The notes: generated by a model not told the origin, from the sequence alone. 64,000 bases of DNA from Pempheris klunzingeri (GCF_042242105.1 NC_092032.1:17161915-17225914); one strand, 5' to 3'. Positions 1-29,600 are shown, counted from the stretch's first letter. Numbers and translations are program-made.

Positions 1-279
1 AAGAAAGGCCCTTTTAAAGGTATCCGAGAAAAACAGCTATAAAATCCACAGTTGGTGATTTTTCTCCTCTGACTTAATCTGCAATGGGATTAAAAAACAT
101 CTCTGTCGGCTGAGGAAATCGACTGTTCCCCAAGTGTCTTTACTGTTCGAACGCGTGTTAAACTCTCCATTCTTACACTGCTCGTACAGTATGCAGTGAA
201 CAATGAAAATGGAGGCAGACTAATCAATCAAAATTCCTCTTCTTGTGAACACTTTATACTACAGCCTAGGATTTAGAGC

Positions 280-1190
280 AGGGGTGTCCAAACTGTTTTC
301 ACTGAGGGCAGAAAAACATACAAAGGGCTGGGCCACTCACTAGAAGTGAGCTATGCTGCTAACTTTAATCCACTAGAGGTGATGTATATCTCCTCACCTC
401 TAGTGGATCAAAGTTGGCAAAATCAATCAAATGTAGGTAAATTCTGCTTGATAACTGAATATGATTCAAGAAAAAAAAAAAACACCCTTTCCATTAGTGG
501 GCTTTCATTTATTAGCTGTGGTCCAAGCTGGTCTTTGCCTTGTAGGCTCTTGTTCAGTGTGTTTCAGTGTGTCCTGCTCTCTTCAAAACTGGTCCATTTC
601 TGATCCCCCCCAGCACCAGCACCAGCACCAGCACCAGCATCAGAGAGGGAAGCTTGAAATAGCCTGTGTTAGAGCCCTGGTGCTCGAATTAACAGCCTTA
701 CCTCAACTTTCTTGCCCCTCGGCGGACACCGTAGAGGCCCTTCCCTTGCACTCTCCTGTCCCAGCTGGAGCTCCATCCCGTCGTACCTCCACACAGCTCG
801 TCCCATGTAAGTCCCATCATGCACACTGCACCTGGCACAGCTTCAGAAACATCCTCACCCGTCCTGGTGCTCTTCAGACTGCTAACATCAAGCAGCTCCT
901 CCGTAATGCAAAAGTGATCTTCATTAGTTATTAGCTGTGCTCTCATCGCACACCGCGTCTGAAACTTTCTACACTCACTTGCTCTCTTACGTTTCCTCAA
1001 TTCTGCCATTTTGGGTCACCTGTAGCACATTTCTTCTTCTATTACTCATTTTATAGAGAAGCTGCCTCGTTTAGGACAGTTACTCCACCTAGTGGTGAGA
1101 CTAAGAAGTACAACACAGTCCTGTGCAGGTTCCATATGTGGGCCGTGTTCCAATAAATTTTTACAATTTCCTGCGGGCCAATGAAATATA
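280..1190 (-). mobile_element. hAT-like DNA transposon remnant
   Basis: The left edge reads CAGGGGTGTCCAAACT, a terminal sequence typical of vertebrate hAT elements, followed by degenerate gggctgggcc-type subterminal sequence. Near the other end, a minus-strand reading frame starting at 1009 begins with a Lys/Arg-rich run (MAELRKRKRASECRKFQTR) that loosely recalls the BED-finger start of hAT-derived transposases. No right terminal repeat matching the left one is visible, so the copy is decayed or truncated. A CAGCAC hexamer microsatellite lies at about 611-643. Family assignment is inference from short motifs. Confidence 0.35.
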
Positions 1191-4042
1191 ATGGAAGAAA
1201 AGGTTTTAACAATTAGGCATTTTAGAAGAAAGAAGAAATAAATGACACTATAGTTGTATTGTACCTATAAAGTCATCGTGATAACATATTTAACAGGTAC
1301 AATTCTGGGGGACAATTTGTGTCCTAGTCAAATCCTAAATATACTCAAATATACCTTTTATTTTTACAGCACAAACAGGGCAACACTTTCATACCTCTGA
1401 GAAACATGCAGAACATTATGAGGCTGTTTTAACACTATAAATGAAAAAAACAGTACAATATTTAGAGTGAAAATAGTTTAAACTTACAGAAAAGCAGGTC
1501 AAAGTAATTCCTAATAATCCTAAATTAGGTGTTTTAATTGTTTACCCAGATGATTTTGTAAGTTAAAGCAATTTAAGTTTCAATGTTTGTGTTTTTTTGC
1601 TGCTTTAGTTGCTCGTGGTGGGAACAACCACCCAGTGGAACTTCCCAGTAGCTGAAAGGAAAAGATAATTGTATAAGTTTGGGAAAATTTGGAATGTTTT
1701 CTAAAATGTCCTGGAGAATAATGACATTCAGATTGATTTTTTTGTGTGTTTTATGTTAATTCCAGTGCTCGTTTGAGGTTATAACTGTTGGCACCTTTAA
1801 GGTTTGAACACACAAGCACATTGTTCTTTTCACATTATAACACACACAAAAACACTCGTTATATGAGCCATTTTTGGTGATGTCAAACAGGAACACAGTG
1901 AGACCTCATGGTTACACAAGTCTAAATACCTTATTTGTGTGTGTGAGACACAGAAGGTGCATGAGTACGAGTGTTACAGTTTATATGTGTGTGAGTGTGT
2001 GTGTGTGTGAGTGTGTCCCCAGTATCATCAGCGAATGTGACAGAGTGCTTACTGCTGTAGCAGAGAAGTGCTGGGCCGCTGAACCGAGCTGTCCAGGGAT
2101 CACACTGAGCAATTGGACCACAATGCACTGCAGCTTCGATCAATTTAGACGCAAAGGAGTGTGTGTGTGAGTGAGTGTGGGAGACAGGATAGTGGAAGCG
2201 AGGGTGTACTGGCAGTCCCATAACGGAGAGGTCACAGGTTTGATCCCAGAGGAAGCAGAGACAAGACTTCCATTAGAGAGAGGACTCCAGGACTATCTGA
2301 ACCCGTCACTCTGCTCAGAGCCGATTGGAGGACGTCTGGTGGCTAAAAGCAAGTTTCAGTCAAACATGGTTAGCCTTCAACTCTGGGACTGGGACGTGGC
2401 TCCTGTGGAAAATATTCAACACCAGTGAAAACTTCCTCTAAGTAACATTAGATGGTGCATTTAATGTGTTCATTTGTCAAAGTGATCAAAGCAAGAATGT
2501 AGTTGTGAATATTTATGTTTTTGTGGTTGTGTCAACATATATGAACCAAATCTGACTCATAAAAATAATAAAGGAATTAATAATGTAATTAAAATGGATG
2601 AAAAAAATTTATTGATAGACTAGAACAATATCAATAAGATTCAAAAACATATTAAAGAGAAATGAAAAATAAATATAAATATGTATTATTTCTTCCTCTT
2701 CATTTACTTCAAATGTCACTTACATTTTCTTCTTTTGTTGGATCTATTTCCCTTCTGCAGAGTCATATTCACTGGTGTGACCTGCTACACTGTATTAAAC
2801 CTTTTAGATAAGATATATGAGATATTTAGATATTTTTCCCAAGAAAAATTGTGCAGCAGTTGCAGTTAAAGTAAGAAGAGTGTAAATATACAATATGAAA
2901 TGCAAATCCATAATTTACACTATGCCAAAAATATAAGAATTAACAAAAACAATGAATACATGTAAATAAGAGAATGGCCTGATTTATTTTCACTCTATAC
3001 AGCAAATTACATCAAGTGAAACCTCAAAGATGTAATTTATTCATTTACTTTTTTACCTTATTTGACCATAGTATTTATTCATTAACATATTAACTAATTT
3101 ACGCCAATATAAGTTAGCTTTGGTCTTCCATACCCCTGTGGCCAGAGTTTTAAAGATCAGAGCAATTTTCATCTTTGACAGCCTGTCAAGTCCAGTTTCC
3201 TCTGAAACAAAAAACACTCCATCAAAATTTATTATTTTATCGGTGCACAGCTGATGGCGTGAGAGGAGACTTTCATGTTGGCTGTTTGTTCAAGACATTT
3301 ACGAAGTAACTACACAACGCCAAACATTTTGAAAAGAGAATGACTCAAATTTCACTTTATTATAAAACAGTGGAGGCCATATTTGTATAGTTCATTAATA
3401 AGCTGCTCTAATGTTACAGCATAAAGCAGTCAGCATCACATACAGCAGTGTGACTACAAGAGCTTACAGCTGAGCATAAGACACACAGACACAGACACAC
3501 ACAGACACAGACACACACACATACACACACACACATTTTTCCCACCTACCACAGAAATTGTCTCACTTTTCTAATTTTGCTGTCTAAATTATATCTTGGC
3601 ATGAGAGCATCCTGTAACTGATGGCCTCCTACCATGCAAAGTGGCTGCAAGAATGGACAAATTATATCCATTTCTATCTCGGTTTTAAGTATACGCTCAT
3701 AAAACAGTTAAGTGATTATATTTAGGACCAATATCTAAGCACACATGCACACACTGACACACAGCAGTTGGCCACTTATTCAGGAGAAGAGCAGTTAAGC
3801 GCTTCAGCATGTGTGTATGATTATCATGCAGCAGTAATTTTTATAGGAAGAAAATACATAAACATCTATTTTAGGTTCATTAAATTTGCGGAGGTTCAGC
3901 TCAGTGCCTAATACCCTGTATTCATAAGGAAATGTTAGACATCTTCACATTTCTGTTTTGGCATCTTATCGCCCACATTAAGACAAAACTAAAAATCTCT
4001 CCTCTCACAATCTATACCTTTATAAAGCCTAAAAAGCCTTAT
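1191..4042. other. Gene-free AT-rich stretch
   Basis: No exon with conserved protein similarity and flanking splice sites is seen. Short GT-rich tracts lie at about 1985-2015 and 2160-2175, and an imperfect CA/CAGA microsatellite lies at about 3478-3534. Part of this stretch could belong to a long tnk2 3' UTR or to the downstream intergenic region; the sequence does not decide. Confidence 0.5.
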
Positions 4043-4437
4043 TTAAAGGTAGAATGAGTAGGATTTCTTCTTTGCGGTTTTTAAACAAGTCATTCAAAGA
4101 TGGCCCCTCCTCAAGTCACCGCTGTTCACTTGCTGTTTGACGTTGCTATGTTTGCGTTTCTTCTGTGGTGTGTCCACCATTTCTGTGGCTTCCTCTCGGA
4201 TGTGTGGTTACGATCTAGAACCTGGTCGTTATTGCCTGGGGGCCACACGCCCGCTGCCCAAAGGTTGACAACCAGAAACATCAAAAGCACAACAAAATAA
4301 AAAAAACAGGCAGAGGACAGCAGGGTCTCTGTGGATACAGACACCGCCACACACTTCTACTGGGTCGTAAGTGATGATTGAGGAGGGTTATTTTTCTTAT
4401 TTTCTTTTCAAGAAAATCCTACACATTCAACCTTTAA
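4043..4437. mobile_element. MITE with TTAAAGGTNGAATGNGTAGGATTT inverted ends
   Basis: The left end reads TTAAAGGTAGAATGAGTAGG. The right end is its reverse complement with few changes (aaaatcctacacattcaacctttaa). The element is about 395 bp with no transposase, so it is a non-autonomous inverted-repeat DNA element. A related terminus (aaaatcctacacactgcaccttta) ends the repeat near 10.6 kb. Confidence 0.65.
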
Positions 4438-5593
4438 GACACAAATGATACATTAATAACACTTAATTTGCTATTAGCTCATATTGGTATCTTATTCACT
4501 TCACTATCTTCTGACCAGCAGTTAATGTGTCCTCAAAAATATCGGCTTGTGCGTCGACACACTCAGTAAAGTGCTATACACAATACAGCATCTTATCTGT
4601 ACATTTTCATAAAAACATACAAGTGCAACTATAACGTTAGCTAACATGTCCCTGATTTTATATCGCTTCATTAACAGCAAAAAGGCATGGACATTTACAA
4701 GGTTTGTACACAGATGCAAGCTTGTGCGTGCACACACCTGAACATGCACGCATTCACAGCAAAATTCACATCCAGTAAAGGTTTGCAGTAGCTACCAGCA
4801 GAAACAAAAATTCTCATTATTCATGTCAGAACAAGAAAAACATAAATAGCGACTGTTCAAGTAAATAGTGTGACTCATTCAACAAGCTGCTCTGATCGAT
4901 AATAATGAGCATGCGTGCTTATGACACCGGTAATAGCAGATATTTACAGTACATAATATGAGGCACATACTGTTAACTGCTTTTTGTCCCTTGTAAAAAA
5001 AAAAAATCACTGTGTCTTGGATCAGAGGAATGAGTCATCCAAGCAGTTCGGTATTTGCGTGTTCAACCCAACGACACCAGGAGCTCTTCAGTAGTTCATT
5101 ACCACTCAGTGTGTCCTCCTGCTGTCACTTCCTGAGAGACAGACAGACAGAGAGCGAGACAGAGAGGAAGAGGTGGCATTATACACAGTATGTGCAGGGT
5201 GAGAAAATCTGTGATGTAACTGCAAATCCTCTACTGAGATGTTTGAGGAAAAGTGAAAATTCTGATATGTTTTCTTCCTAAAATTTCAAAGCTGCACTAA
5301 TATATTTTTGTTGGTCATTAGCCAATAATGCACCTGGTGTAATATTTTAACCCAAAATGGTGATATTTTCCTAAACCTAACTGAATAGTTTTGATGCCTA
5401 ACCTAACTGGTAATGAAAATTAATAATAAGGAAATAAAACTCAAATATGTCCAGTATTTTTTATATTAACAATTGAACAAATCACTACATTTAAAACAGT
5501 CATGTGTGTATGCTAACTGGAGCTGCAGCCAGGGGGATTCAGCTGAACACTTGTAAAGCATGTAAATATTTAACTTGTTAATACTTGGTGCGT

Positions 5594-5960
5594 TTACATG
5601 AGCGATATTAATATATTTATGCAATTCCTGACAAAAAAGTGAATGAGAACATTTCCCAAACTAAGTGAACCAGATATAAATAAATAAGGTAAAAAAAAAA
5701 AAGAAGTGAAAGGAAAAGTCAAATGAAATAAAACCCAAAATAAAAACACTGAGTAATAGGAAGATACCAATGAGTGATAAGAGATGCCATTATTACAGAT
5801 AATGTGACCCTGAACAAACAAATGTATAAAGAGAAAAATAGTGGTCCTAGCATTGACCCTTGAGGTACACCATACTTGATTTGGTGATTAAAAAAAATGA
5901 TAATAGTTCCTGTTCCACTTGTTCTAATCACTGAAAATGTGTCAACCACTAAACTGATAA
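5594..5960 (-). mobile_element. LINE reverse-transcriptase remnant
   Basis: On the minus strand, 5719-5949 encodes YGVPQGSMLGPLFFSLYI, the diagnostic GVPQGS-LGPLLF motif of LINE reverse transcriptases (L2/CR1/Rex-type). The expected downstream YADD box is not intact. Similar residues continue only after a frame change toward 5594, so this is a short, dead fragment. Confidence 0.7.
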
Positions 5961-6319
5961 AGAAATTTAAGAAAATTACATTTCATTTATGAACAAAACT
6001 TCAAAACAGCATGTGGGCACTCAGTCTGGGTGTAACAGTGACAGCAGCACCAGACCGACAGGCATACGGGGGAAGAAGAGCAGATGGAGTGACATCGTCA
6101 TCCCGTATGTAGATGTCAGACACTTGGGAGGGTTTGGTATCTATGGCTGCATCATTTGTAAAACAAAAGCAGTCCAATGCAATGAGGAGCTTATACAACA
6201 TAACATGTATGTTTACATATAAACTTGGAAGAGAAAACACCTGTTAAATACTGTCAAGCATCGACTGGTTTTGCAGACATTTTCTTTTTTGTTCTTTTAT
6301 TCTCTAAGTTGGATTTTAC

Positions 6320-21936
<15,617 letters not shown>

Positions 21937-24900
21937 ACTGTAGCAGCTCCTCTCGTCCTTCGTATCCCTCTCTCTCCCTTTTTTTTTTTCTGGCTCTCTT
22001 TTTTCTGTGCAGCTGCTATTCAGAGGAGGCGTTAGCGGTGCCTCTGAGCCTAGTTTGCTAATCTGCTCTGTGACCTTCTCTGCTCAATCGATCCGCGCAT
22101 GCACACACACGTACACAAACGCACCGGGAGGCATTTGACGCCACTCTCTCCAGCCGTATCACCTAAAGCTATCTATATACTCTCCCCCCCCCCACTGGTT
22201 CTTTCTCTCCCTGCTGACTCACGGCTTCCTGCAGCGTCGGACACCTCCACACTTCCCTTCCTCTCTCCATCTTTTCCTCTCCCTAGCTCTCCATCTCCTT
22301 CTGGCTCAGCAGCCGAGCCCACCGTCTGATGTTAAATAATTCAGCAGCTCTAACAAGAGGACGAGAGGGAGGGAGAGGGAGGGGGATGTTGGAGGAGGGA
22401 GGGGTGGACATGTAGATGCAGAGAGGTGGGCAGATGGATGGCTAAATGGACGAATGGTCAGAGAAATAAAAGAGCTCCCAGCATGCACTTGATAGACGCT
22501 GACATGCAGATGGTACAGCAGCAGCTGAGCTTCACATTAACCCAAACAAGCATGACATTTTTCAAGTGTGGTAAATCTGACAATGCAAAATCAGCTATGA
22601 GCTCATTTCAGGACCACTTTTAAAGAAACAGTTGTATTCAAGCATACATAGCATGACTGGTTAGTTATTTAAGTCATTCATGAAGCGAAAATGTAAAACG
22701 ATCACTGCTGCCAAACTGAGTTTTGGTTGGGTTGTTGTGTCGATGATAAAATCTGAAAGATCTCCGTTTCGGTCTCTTTGCTGACACCTCTGGTGATCAG
22801 CTGTAACTGCAGGTGAGTTTTAGGACTGTTTGTATTCACGTCCAATTTGTTTCTTTTACTTTGGATTGTTTTTCCAGCCATAGTAAATGTTAATTCACAA
22901 CGTTAGCAGAGGCTAACAGAGCTGGACCTGGACCAGCCACTGCTGGGTAAGGGAAGCCACCTCTGATTTTTCTGTGAATCTCACCACCGACACTTAGTTC
23001 GTATTGCCAGACAACACTGCAAAGTCAAGTGCTTTCATCAGTAGCTCATAGGCTCAGTCACCATTGATTGATTTAACAGCCATTTATTCCACTGAAGATT
23101 ATAAGTTTAAGACGTAATCTTGGGCCCTGGAAAACTACGACTGGCATTTCCAGAATTTTCAGCTTTCAATGAATTAGTCAACAATGAGAATAATCATTAG
23201 TCTCAACCCAAAATCTATTGTTTAGGACAAATGTCAAGTAAAATGCCAAACAGGTGTTGGTTTCAGCCTCTCGAATGTCAGGAAAATCTGCTTTTTTCCA
23301 TTTTTTATTCATCGTTTCCCAATTTCTCCCCTCTGGTACGGAGCACTGGACAGATTCAGCAGGTAATCGCTCTGATGAACAGTTAAATCATTGTGTCACT
23401 ACACATTTACATTTTAAAATACACACTGTGCTTTAACATGTATGTGATAGTTATCCATAAATCTTGCATGCAGCTCGTACTCTATGTAGACATGTATACG
23501 CACATACTGGATATAAGTAAAGTATTACATTAGCCATCCAGTATTCATTCTATGTGTGTTCGTTAACAACTAACAGAAACAATCTAAGTTGTTCAATGTT
23601 GTTTTTATCTACCACCATCTTAACTTCTCTGCACTGCCAGGTGTTTGTTCTGAGGAGACATTTAAAACATAATATATTGAGATAACATTCTCAGAAAATA
23701 CTGAATGAATACATGGAAATGTGATGTGAAACTTTGTGGTAACATTTTTCTTTACACTTTGTCAGGTTGCCAGCTTTGTAAATTCAGATTCACACATTCA
23801 GTATATATTTTCATTTTTAAAGTTCTTATTTATCTAATCTTTATTATCTTTTAATTGTTTTGATGTGCTTTTATCCTTTAGTTTTACCCTCATTTTTAAC
23901 TGTCTTGTCTGGTTTTACTTTGTTTTGTAAAGCACTTTGAAACGCTGTTAAAAAACGTGGTACACAAATGAAGTTATCATTACTATAAAAGTTATTCAGT
24001 ATTTTCTAAAATCCAGACCATGTTTGGGCACTGACTGGAGCAGCTGTAGTAGATATTAGGGACATCTCTCTGCAGACTCTTTCCCTCATTTAAAATGTTC
24101 AAATCCTTCAAAATCTCCTCTTTTTATCCTCTGCATCCAGATCTTCTCTTGAGTTATAAAACAACAACAGCTTTCAAATCCACAAGTATTGTTACAGACT
24201 TCCAAATCACATATTTAACATCAAGACGTCCTTTCACGGACACATTAATTATGGTGACACGAGGAGGATCTGGGTGATATTCCAGCAATAATTCAGTTCT
24301 CATCAGTATGTTTGGTAAAAGCTTTTCCACTGCTTGCACTGAGCTTTGGACGAAGATAAAATGTACACAAAAATCCTACCCGCCTGATCCAGTGAGCTTC
24401 AACCCAAATATGATGAGCTCCACCGTCTTACAGTGAGAACTCATTTGAATGTGACTTTGGCGCTTGTCAAATAAGGAAAAAGATGATAAAAGAGTCATAA
24501 TTTGATATAATATCCTATATTTCACAAGTGTGTTTATGTGCATCTGTGGCCTAAATGAGCAGAAAATCAGTGCCTTCATTTCTCTGCATGCAAGTTTTAT
24601 TGAGGGCGACGCTCTAAATATAGGAAAGCTAAATTTAGTTACATTCACTGGCATGGCGAGTGGAGCGGTGCCAGCAGAGCTGCTTTACTTTGCTCTCATC
24701 TCAGCATCAGACATCTGAGATTCAGTCAGAAGTGTTGACAGATATTTCTGTGTCTGATGGGAATGATGATCTGCATCTGCACTCGTAGTTTCCTCTATTC
24801 GCTCTCCCTTCTGCTTTGACCACTGACTAATTACAGAAGCCGAGAAACAGACATTTTCGGAGCAGCTTTCCTGTAATTTGATACATTTATAGTCAAATCA

Positions 24901-25157
24901 GATCATATACAGGCAGAAATTATGAAAAAAATTCTAAGAGGCTGCGGAAAAGTCTTTTAGTTACTTGTTTTGTCAGACCGACGGTCTAAAGCCTTTAGAT
25001 ATTACATTTTCTGTCATGTTTGGCAGCAAAGTGACACATTTGAGAAGCTGGAACCAGAAAGTTTGTCATTTTCATACTGATTAAACTACAATACTACCAT
25101 AGAAAACACAAAACAAACAAAAGCAGAGGAAGTTTGGTACATTCTTTGGCTAATTAC

Positions 25158-25244
<87 letters not shown>

Positions 25245-26930
25245 TGAATTTAGAAAGCTTATTTCTTGCCGTGAAGCAAATTTTTTTCTTATGATTATGT
25301 TAAAGTCAGTGTTGCAGGGCCTTGGAGGCCAATCTGTATGCCAAACAAACTAAAATTAAATCTTAGTTTTAATTATTTTGGTGAGTTTCGCAGTCTAACT
25401 GGTTTGTAAGAAAACAACACAACCTCCAGATATTAGTAACTTAACTTCTATTTAACAGTGGGGGAAAAAAACTAGATTGAAGCTTCTAGTTTTGGATTTT
25501 AAACTGTTGCAATGAAGGTACATCTGAATAAGTGGAAACAGAGTGGATGTGTGTTTCTCTGGTCTCACCCTGCACACGTCCTCTGGTGGATCAGGAGTTT
25601 AAAGCTGCAGTCAGGAGGGACTGAGGTCGCTGGAGGTCACCTGGAGGAGGCCATGGATGGAGAGACCCCACATCTGCACACACACAGAGAAAGACAGGAC
25701 AGCAGAGTTAAAAAAACTGAGGAAGACTGCGAACACAGACGAAGAAACAGGCAGGACTGGCACCCAATAGTGGGATTGAATAGATTTAATATCACACGGT
25801 GGGCTGTGCGTCCTCCTGGTCCTCTCTGTTCTGGTCTAACATCCCTACACAGTTGTCTGTCCGATGCCCCACTGACCTCTGTGATGCTTTGCTGTTTTGG
25901 CGGATGGTTCAAATTCGTAGCTTATATAAATAAAGGACACATCTGATGTCCAAGACGAGTCATGTCAAGACAAAACCACAGATCATTTTGGTTTTCAGCA
26001 GCCTGGAGGGTGTTTACATCTTACAGCTACAAGCTCACAGGACGTGGAGCACACTGATTGATTTGCAGACTTTATATGATGTCAAAAAACAACTTCTTTT
26101 TGAAGACAGCGGTGTTGAAATGTCAGAAGTCTCTAATTCGGCTGCACATTACAGGAAGATTAACAGATGCACCAACACAGCAGCTACTTTTGGACCAACA
26201 AAATAAACAGATGAGCTTATTTATCATCTTTTGCTTACAAGATAATAAAATGCACTCTTTCTCAACTTGCTGGCTTTAATATTCCTAAATCTCTTTCCTG
26301 ATGTAGAGGGCAGAATAAATCAAATACCCAATATAAATGTGACATATATTTTATTTATTTTGTTCTATTCATGATTTTTGACTTTGCAGTGTTTGGTTAT
26401 TATTTTCTTACATTATTGTTCTGCAATATATTATTGTAAACACAGCAAATAAAAAAAAAAAACAGTATATGAAAACCTCCATGGCAAAAAACCTGATTCT
26501 GATTGTGAGGACATTATTTTTGGTGAAAATGGGATGGAAGTTGGTATTTGTTAAAATCTAAATGATCATTTACTTAGATCTTATAAGAAAGTCTGTGTTA
26601 AGTGGGTGTTTTTGATATTAAAAAAGGAAAATTGGATTTTAACAACAGTAAATGTTGACATATATTAGACAAGTTCAACAGGATTGAACGTAAACGTGTG
26701 AAATGAGCACAGCAACAGAGAGATGACCACAGAACAGATTTTAATTGATCAGCTTCAAAGCTGATTATCGGTCACGTTAGTTTCCCACCTGTCCGTGGGT
26801 CAGTAAACACCTCACCGTTACAGCTTCCCTCCTAACACGAAACCTCCTTTATTTATTTCACGTTTCTTCGGTGCAACACGTTTCATGAGCTGCCATAAAA
26901 AATAAGAATGAAAGATAACCCGGCACACCG
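21937..26930. other. Gene-poor stretch upstream of tnk2 exon 1
   Basis: The first 400 bases are CT-rich with GA-rich tracts near 22,360-22,400, compatible with 5' UTR or promoter sequence of the alternative tnk2 first exon. Beyond that I see no exon with recognisable similarity. A (TA)n microsatellite occupies about 25,157-25,243. If the GC-rich island at 27 kb is a tnk2 promoter, most of this stretch is intron. Confidence 0.5.
25157..25243. repeat. (TA)n microsatellite
   Basis: About 85 bases of almost pure TA, able to form cruciforms. No gene feature is adjacent. Confidence 0.95.
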
Positions 26931-27200
26931 ACCTGTGAAGACAGGCTTCGCGGGGGAAGCAGCCCCTTCCTCCGGGCACGTCTAGCTCCGTCCGCCGCTG
27001 CCGCCGGAGGGAGGCCCCGCTGTTTTTTTGTTTTTTTTACCGGTAACCAGTTAAATCCAACGGATCCGTTATCTCCCCTTTTCCTCCGTTAATTCCGGGA
27101 CTCTGCCCTGTGCGTCTGCCGGGATTCATGAGCGTCACCGTGCGTAACCTCACACGCAAATAGAGCGCCGCATTCAACGCCCGGAACTACCAAAATAACA
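26930..27200 (-). promoter_or_regulatory. GC-rich island, candidate upstream tnk2 promoter / non-coding exon
   Basis: This is a CpG-dense block in otherwise AT-rich DNA (for example 'gtccgccgctgccgccggag'). On the minus strand it contains a good donor, CTTCACAG|GTCGGTG, with the exon side ending at 26,933. It lies between the end of tfr1 and the start of tnk2, which run in the same direction, so a tnk2 5' UTR exon is the simplest reading. No transcript evidence is available here. Confidence 0.45.
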
Positions 27201-28827
27201 GCACTTCCTGTTTGCCTCCAAAATAAAAGCACACGTTTAAATTGTTTTGAATTATTTCCACATTTCATATAAATTAATATCTTTATACCTTCTCTTATGC
27301 ACTTCTAATTAATAAAATTTATATTCATTATATATGTTATTAATATTTATAACTGTGTTAAATAATGCAGTCAAATATTTTTAGACCATAACACTTTAAA
27401 CTTCACAGTGACAATATAAAGACTTTAGAATATTTGTGAAAGGTAAAAAAGAACAAAACCACAACTATAAAGGGCTAAAAGTTTTTTAAAAAGCTACAAA
27501 AAGTCACTTTAATACTTTGTCACAATGCTTTTAATTCTTTATATAAAGCACTTTGAATTGCCTCGTTAAATCATAAACTCGAATTGCCTGCTAAAGCTAA
27601 AATGGCCTTTTATTTGCAGCATTTTCTGCAAACAAGCTGTCATGTTAATGTTGCATATATGCAAGATTTTATTTCTTTTAAGTGTAAATGCGTCTGATAT
27701 TCGTGAAGCACCAATAGAAAATTGGCGTTCACAGTAGGCACGAATGGTTTTAATATTCTAGCTCTAGTGCAGTAGGTGAGCACTTGTGAACATCAAGCAA
27801 AGCTACCAATTTCTGTGGTGGAGAAACTGAAAAACCTTGGAGACAACCACAAATGTCAGACCTGTTGCATGACTGTGTTTGTGTGGTAAAAGGAAAAGCT
27901 GGGTGCAAACTGCACTTTCAATATGAAAAGAAAACCACAGGAAATGGTCTAAACGACGTGTGTATCCTCTGCAGTGAAAGGCAGACTTAGATTCACTGGA
28001 TGCTAAGCCAAGAGGGTTTATTTCTTATTTTCTGCTGAACATAGAGATCACAGAAACAGAACTTCATGAACTTTTCAGGTACAGAAATCATACTGAACAG
28101 GTTTCGTGACAAAGTATTTCGACATAATGTACAGTATGTTAGTTACACAGTGAGCCCGATTGAGTAAACTTACTTTTAATACTTGTGACAGATATAGGAA
28201 AATGACACAAGGCAAAAATGTATTTAAGCATGTAATAATCTAAGTTATGAGACAGACATTTTGTTTGCTCAAATTAATGTTAAAATGAAGAAAGTGGATT
28301 TTAATGATTCATATTATGTTTTCACTGGGTCTGATTTATTTGGTTCTTTTAACATTGTTTCAATAAGTTCTGGGTGAGATTACAGTTATTTATCTTAAAT
28401 TTAATTTTTTTTTTGCTGCTTTATGTTGAGAGGCCTGACAATATTCTGGAAAAAGTACTGACTACAACTTTTATAGGAAGAAAATGGTCAAAATATCACG
28501 TATATGCAGGTTGGACACAATAGTGTCGTTTTGTAGCTTGTGCTGAGCTACATTTCTATAAAGAAACACAGTAACACGCAGTGAAGAGGAAATATGTTAG
28601 TGACACACATGCGAGGAGAGCTGTGGCTTGTGTAGGTACAGCATGTTTTTAAAGAAACACCAGAGAGGATTGGGAGGCCAAACAGACATGAAATTTCAGA
28701 TTCTACTGCACGAGAGTCGCAGATACAGAAATGTAACGAAAAATGGAAAAAGGACATACACCTCCTGACACACACACACACACACACTCGAAAAATAAAG
28801 ACAAAACAAATAAATAAGTCAAGTATA

Positions 28828-28857
28828 AAACTCTGGGAAACACTGTCCCCGATAAGT
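28828..28857 (-). promoter_or_regulatory. Iron-responsive element 6, weaker (tfr1 3' UTR)
   Basis: The transcript strand reads ACUUAU-C-GGGGA-CAGUGU-UUCCC-AGAGU. The loop and C bulge are present and the upper stem pairs with one G-U, but the lower stem has mismatches, so it is the most diverged of the six. Confidence 0.75.
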
Positions 28858-28877
28858 TGTTCCACCCTTCAAGTGAA

Positions 28878-28905
28878 ATATGAGAGACACTGCTCCCGAT
28901 AAATA
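28878..28905 (-). promoter_or_regulatory. Iron-responsive element 5 (tfr1 3' UTR)
   Basis: The transcript strand reads UUUAU-C-GGGAG-CAGUGU-CUCUC-AUAUU. The loop ends in U (CAGUGN is permitted), and the upper stem has one G-U pair. Confidence 0.88.
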
Positions 28906-28957
28906 CACATGTAAAACACAAACACACTGGTAGGAAAAAACTACCATCACTGTTTGT

Positions 28958-28986
28958 CATTATGGAAGGCACTGCTCCCGATAATG
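28958..28986 (-). promoter_or_regulatory. Iron-responsive element 4 (tfr1 3' UTR)
   Basis: The transcript strand reads CAUUAU-C-GGGAG-CAGUGC-CUUCC-AUAAUG. It has one G-U pair in the upper stem and a fully pairable lower stem. Confidence 0.94.
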
Positions 28987-28993
28987 GATTTTA

Positions 28994-29020
28994 AGTATGG
29001 AAGGCACTGCTTCCGATAGC
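28994..29020 (-). promoter_or_regulatory. Iron-responsive element 3 (tfr1 3' UTR)
   Basis: The transcript strand reads GCUAU-C-GGAAG-CAGUGC-CUUCC-AUACU. The bulge, upper stem and loop are canonical. It lies only 8 bases upstream (5' on the transcript) of IRE 4. Confidence 0.94.
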
Positions 29021-29600
29021 TTTATCATACTATTAACTGCTCCATAGTAGACTGTGCAACATAAATGGCTTTCTTGCAAATCAATTAGCTCAGTTGCTGC
29101 GCTAAAAAAAAAGGGTGTTTGATAATGTTTTGCTTTCTTTTGGTGGCTCCTTGAGCATTTTTTTCCCCCAATTATCATCATTCTGCCATCAAGCGCAGAG
29201 TAAACCCAGTAAAGCGCTTGATTTATTTCTGGGTTTGTGGTGTATAAATAGAGATTCCCAAATATCCACACATATATTCAGTTAATTCTCTTCCTGGTCT
29301 ACTTTTTACGAGACAAATTTAAATACTGACTGACACTAGATCAGGAAAAACTCTTCTCTTCCCTCCATTTCTCCCTTTCAGTGCTTTTTGAAATCGCCAT
29401 GTTGTCAACAGAGCGAGCTCATGTGCGGCAATTTCTCATGATTTCAGAAAAATTACCAATTCTACTGGAAACACGAAAAAGGAAGAAATGAAGGCCACGA
29501 AAAAATCTCACTTTGTCAGGGGCTCCATTTTGTCAGCAACAGTTGAGGAGTCATTTCTGTAGCAGATGCTGCCGTAGGATTCGACAGTATAACCGTCATA

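Noticed and set aside
461..934. 157-codon plus-strand frame with a Gln-His repeat
   Set aside because: The repeat comes from a CAGCAC microsatellite inside a decayed hAT-like element; no homology or splice context.
28141..28160. Extra CAGTG motif as a seventh IRE
   Set aside because: On the plus strand only; no C bulge or upper stem on the tfr1 transcript strand.
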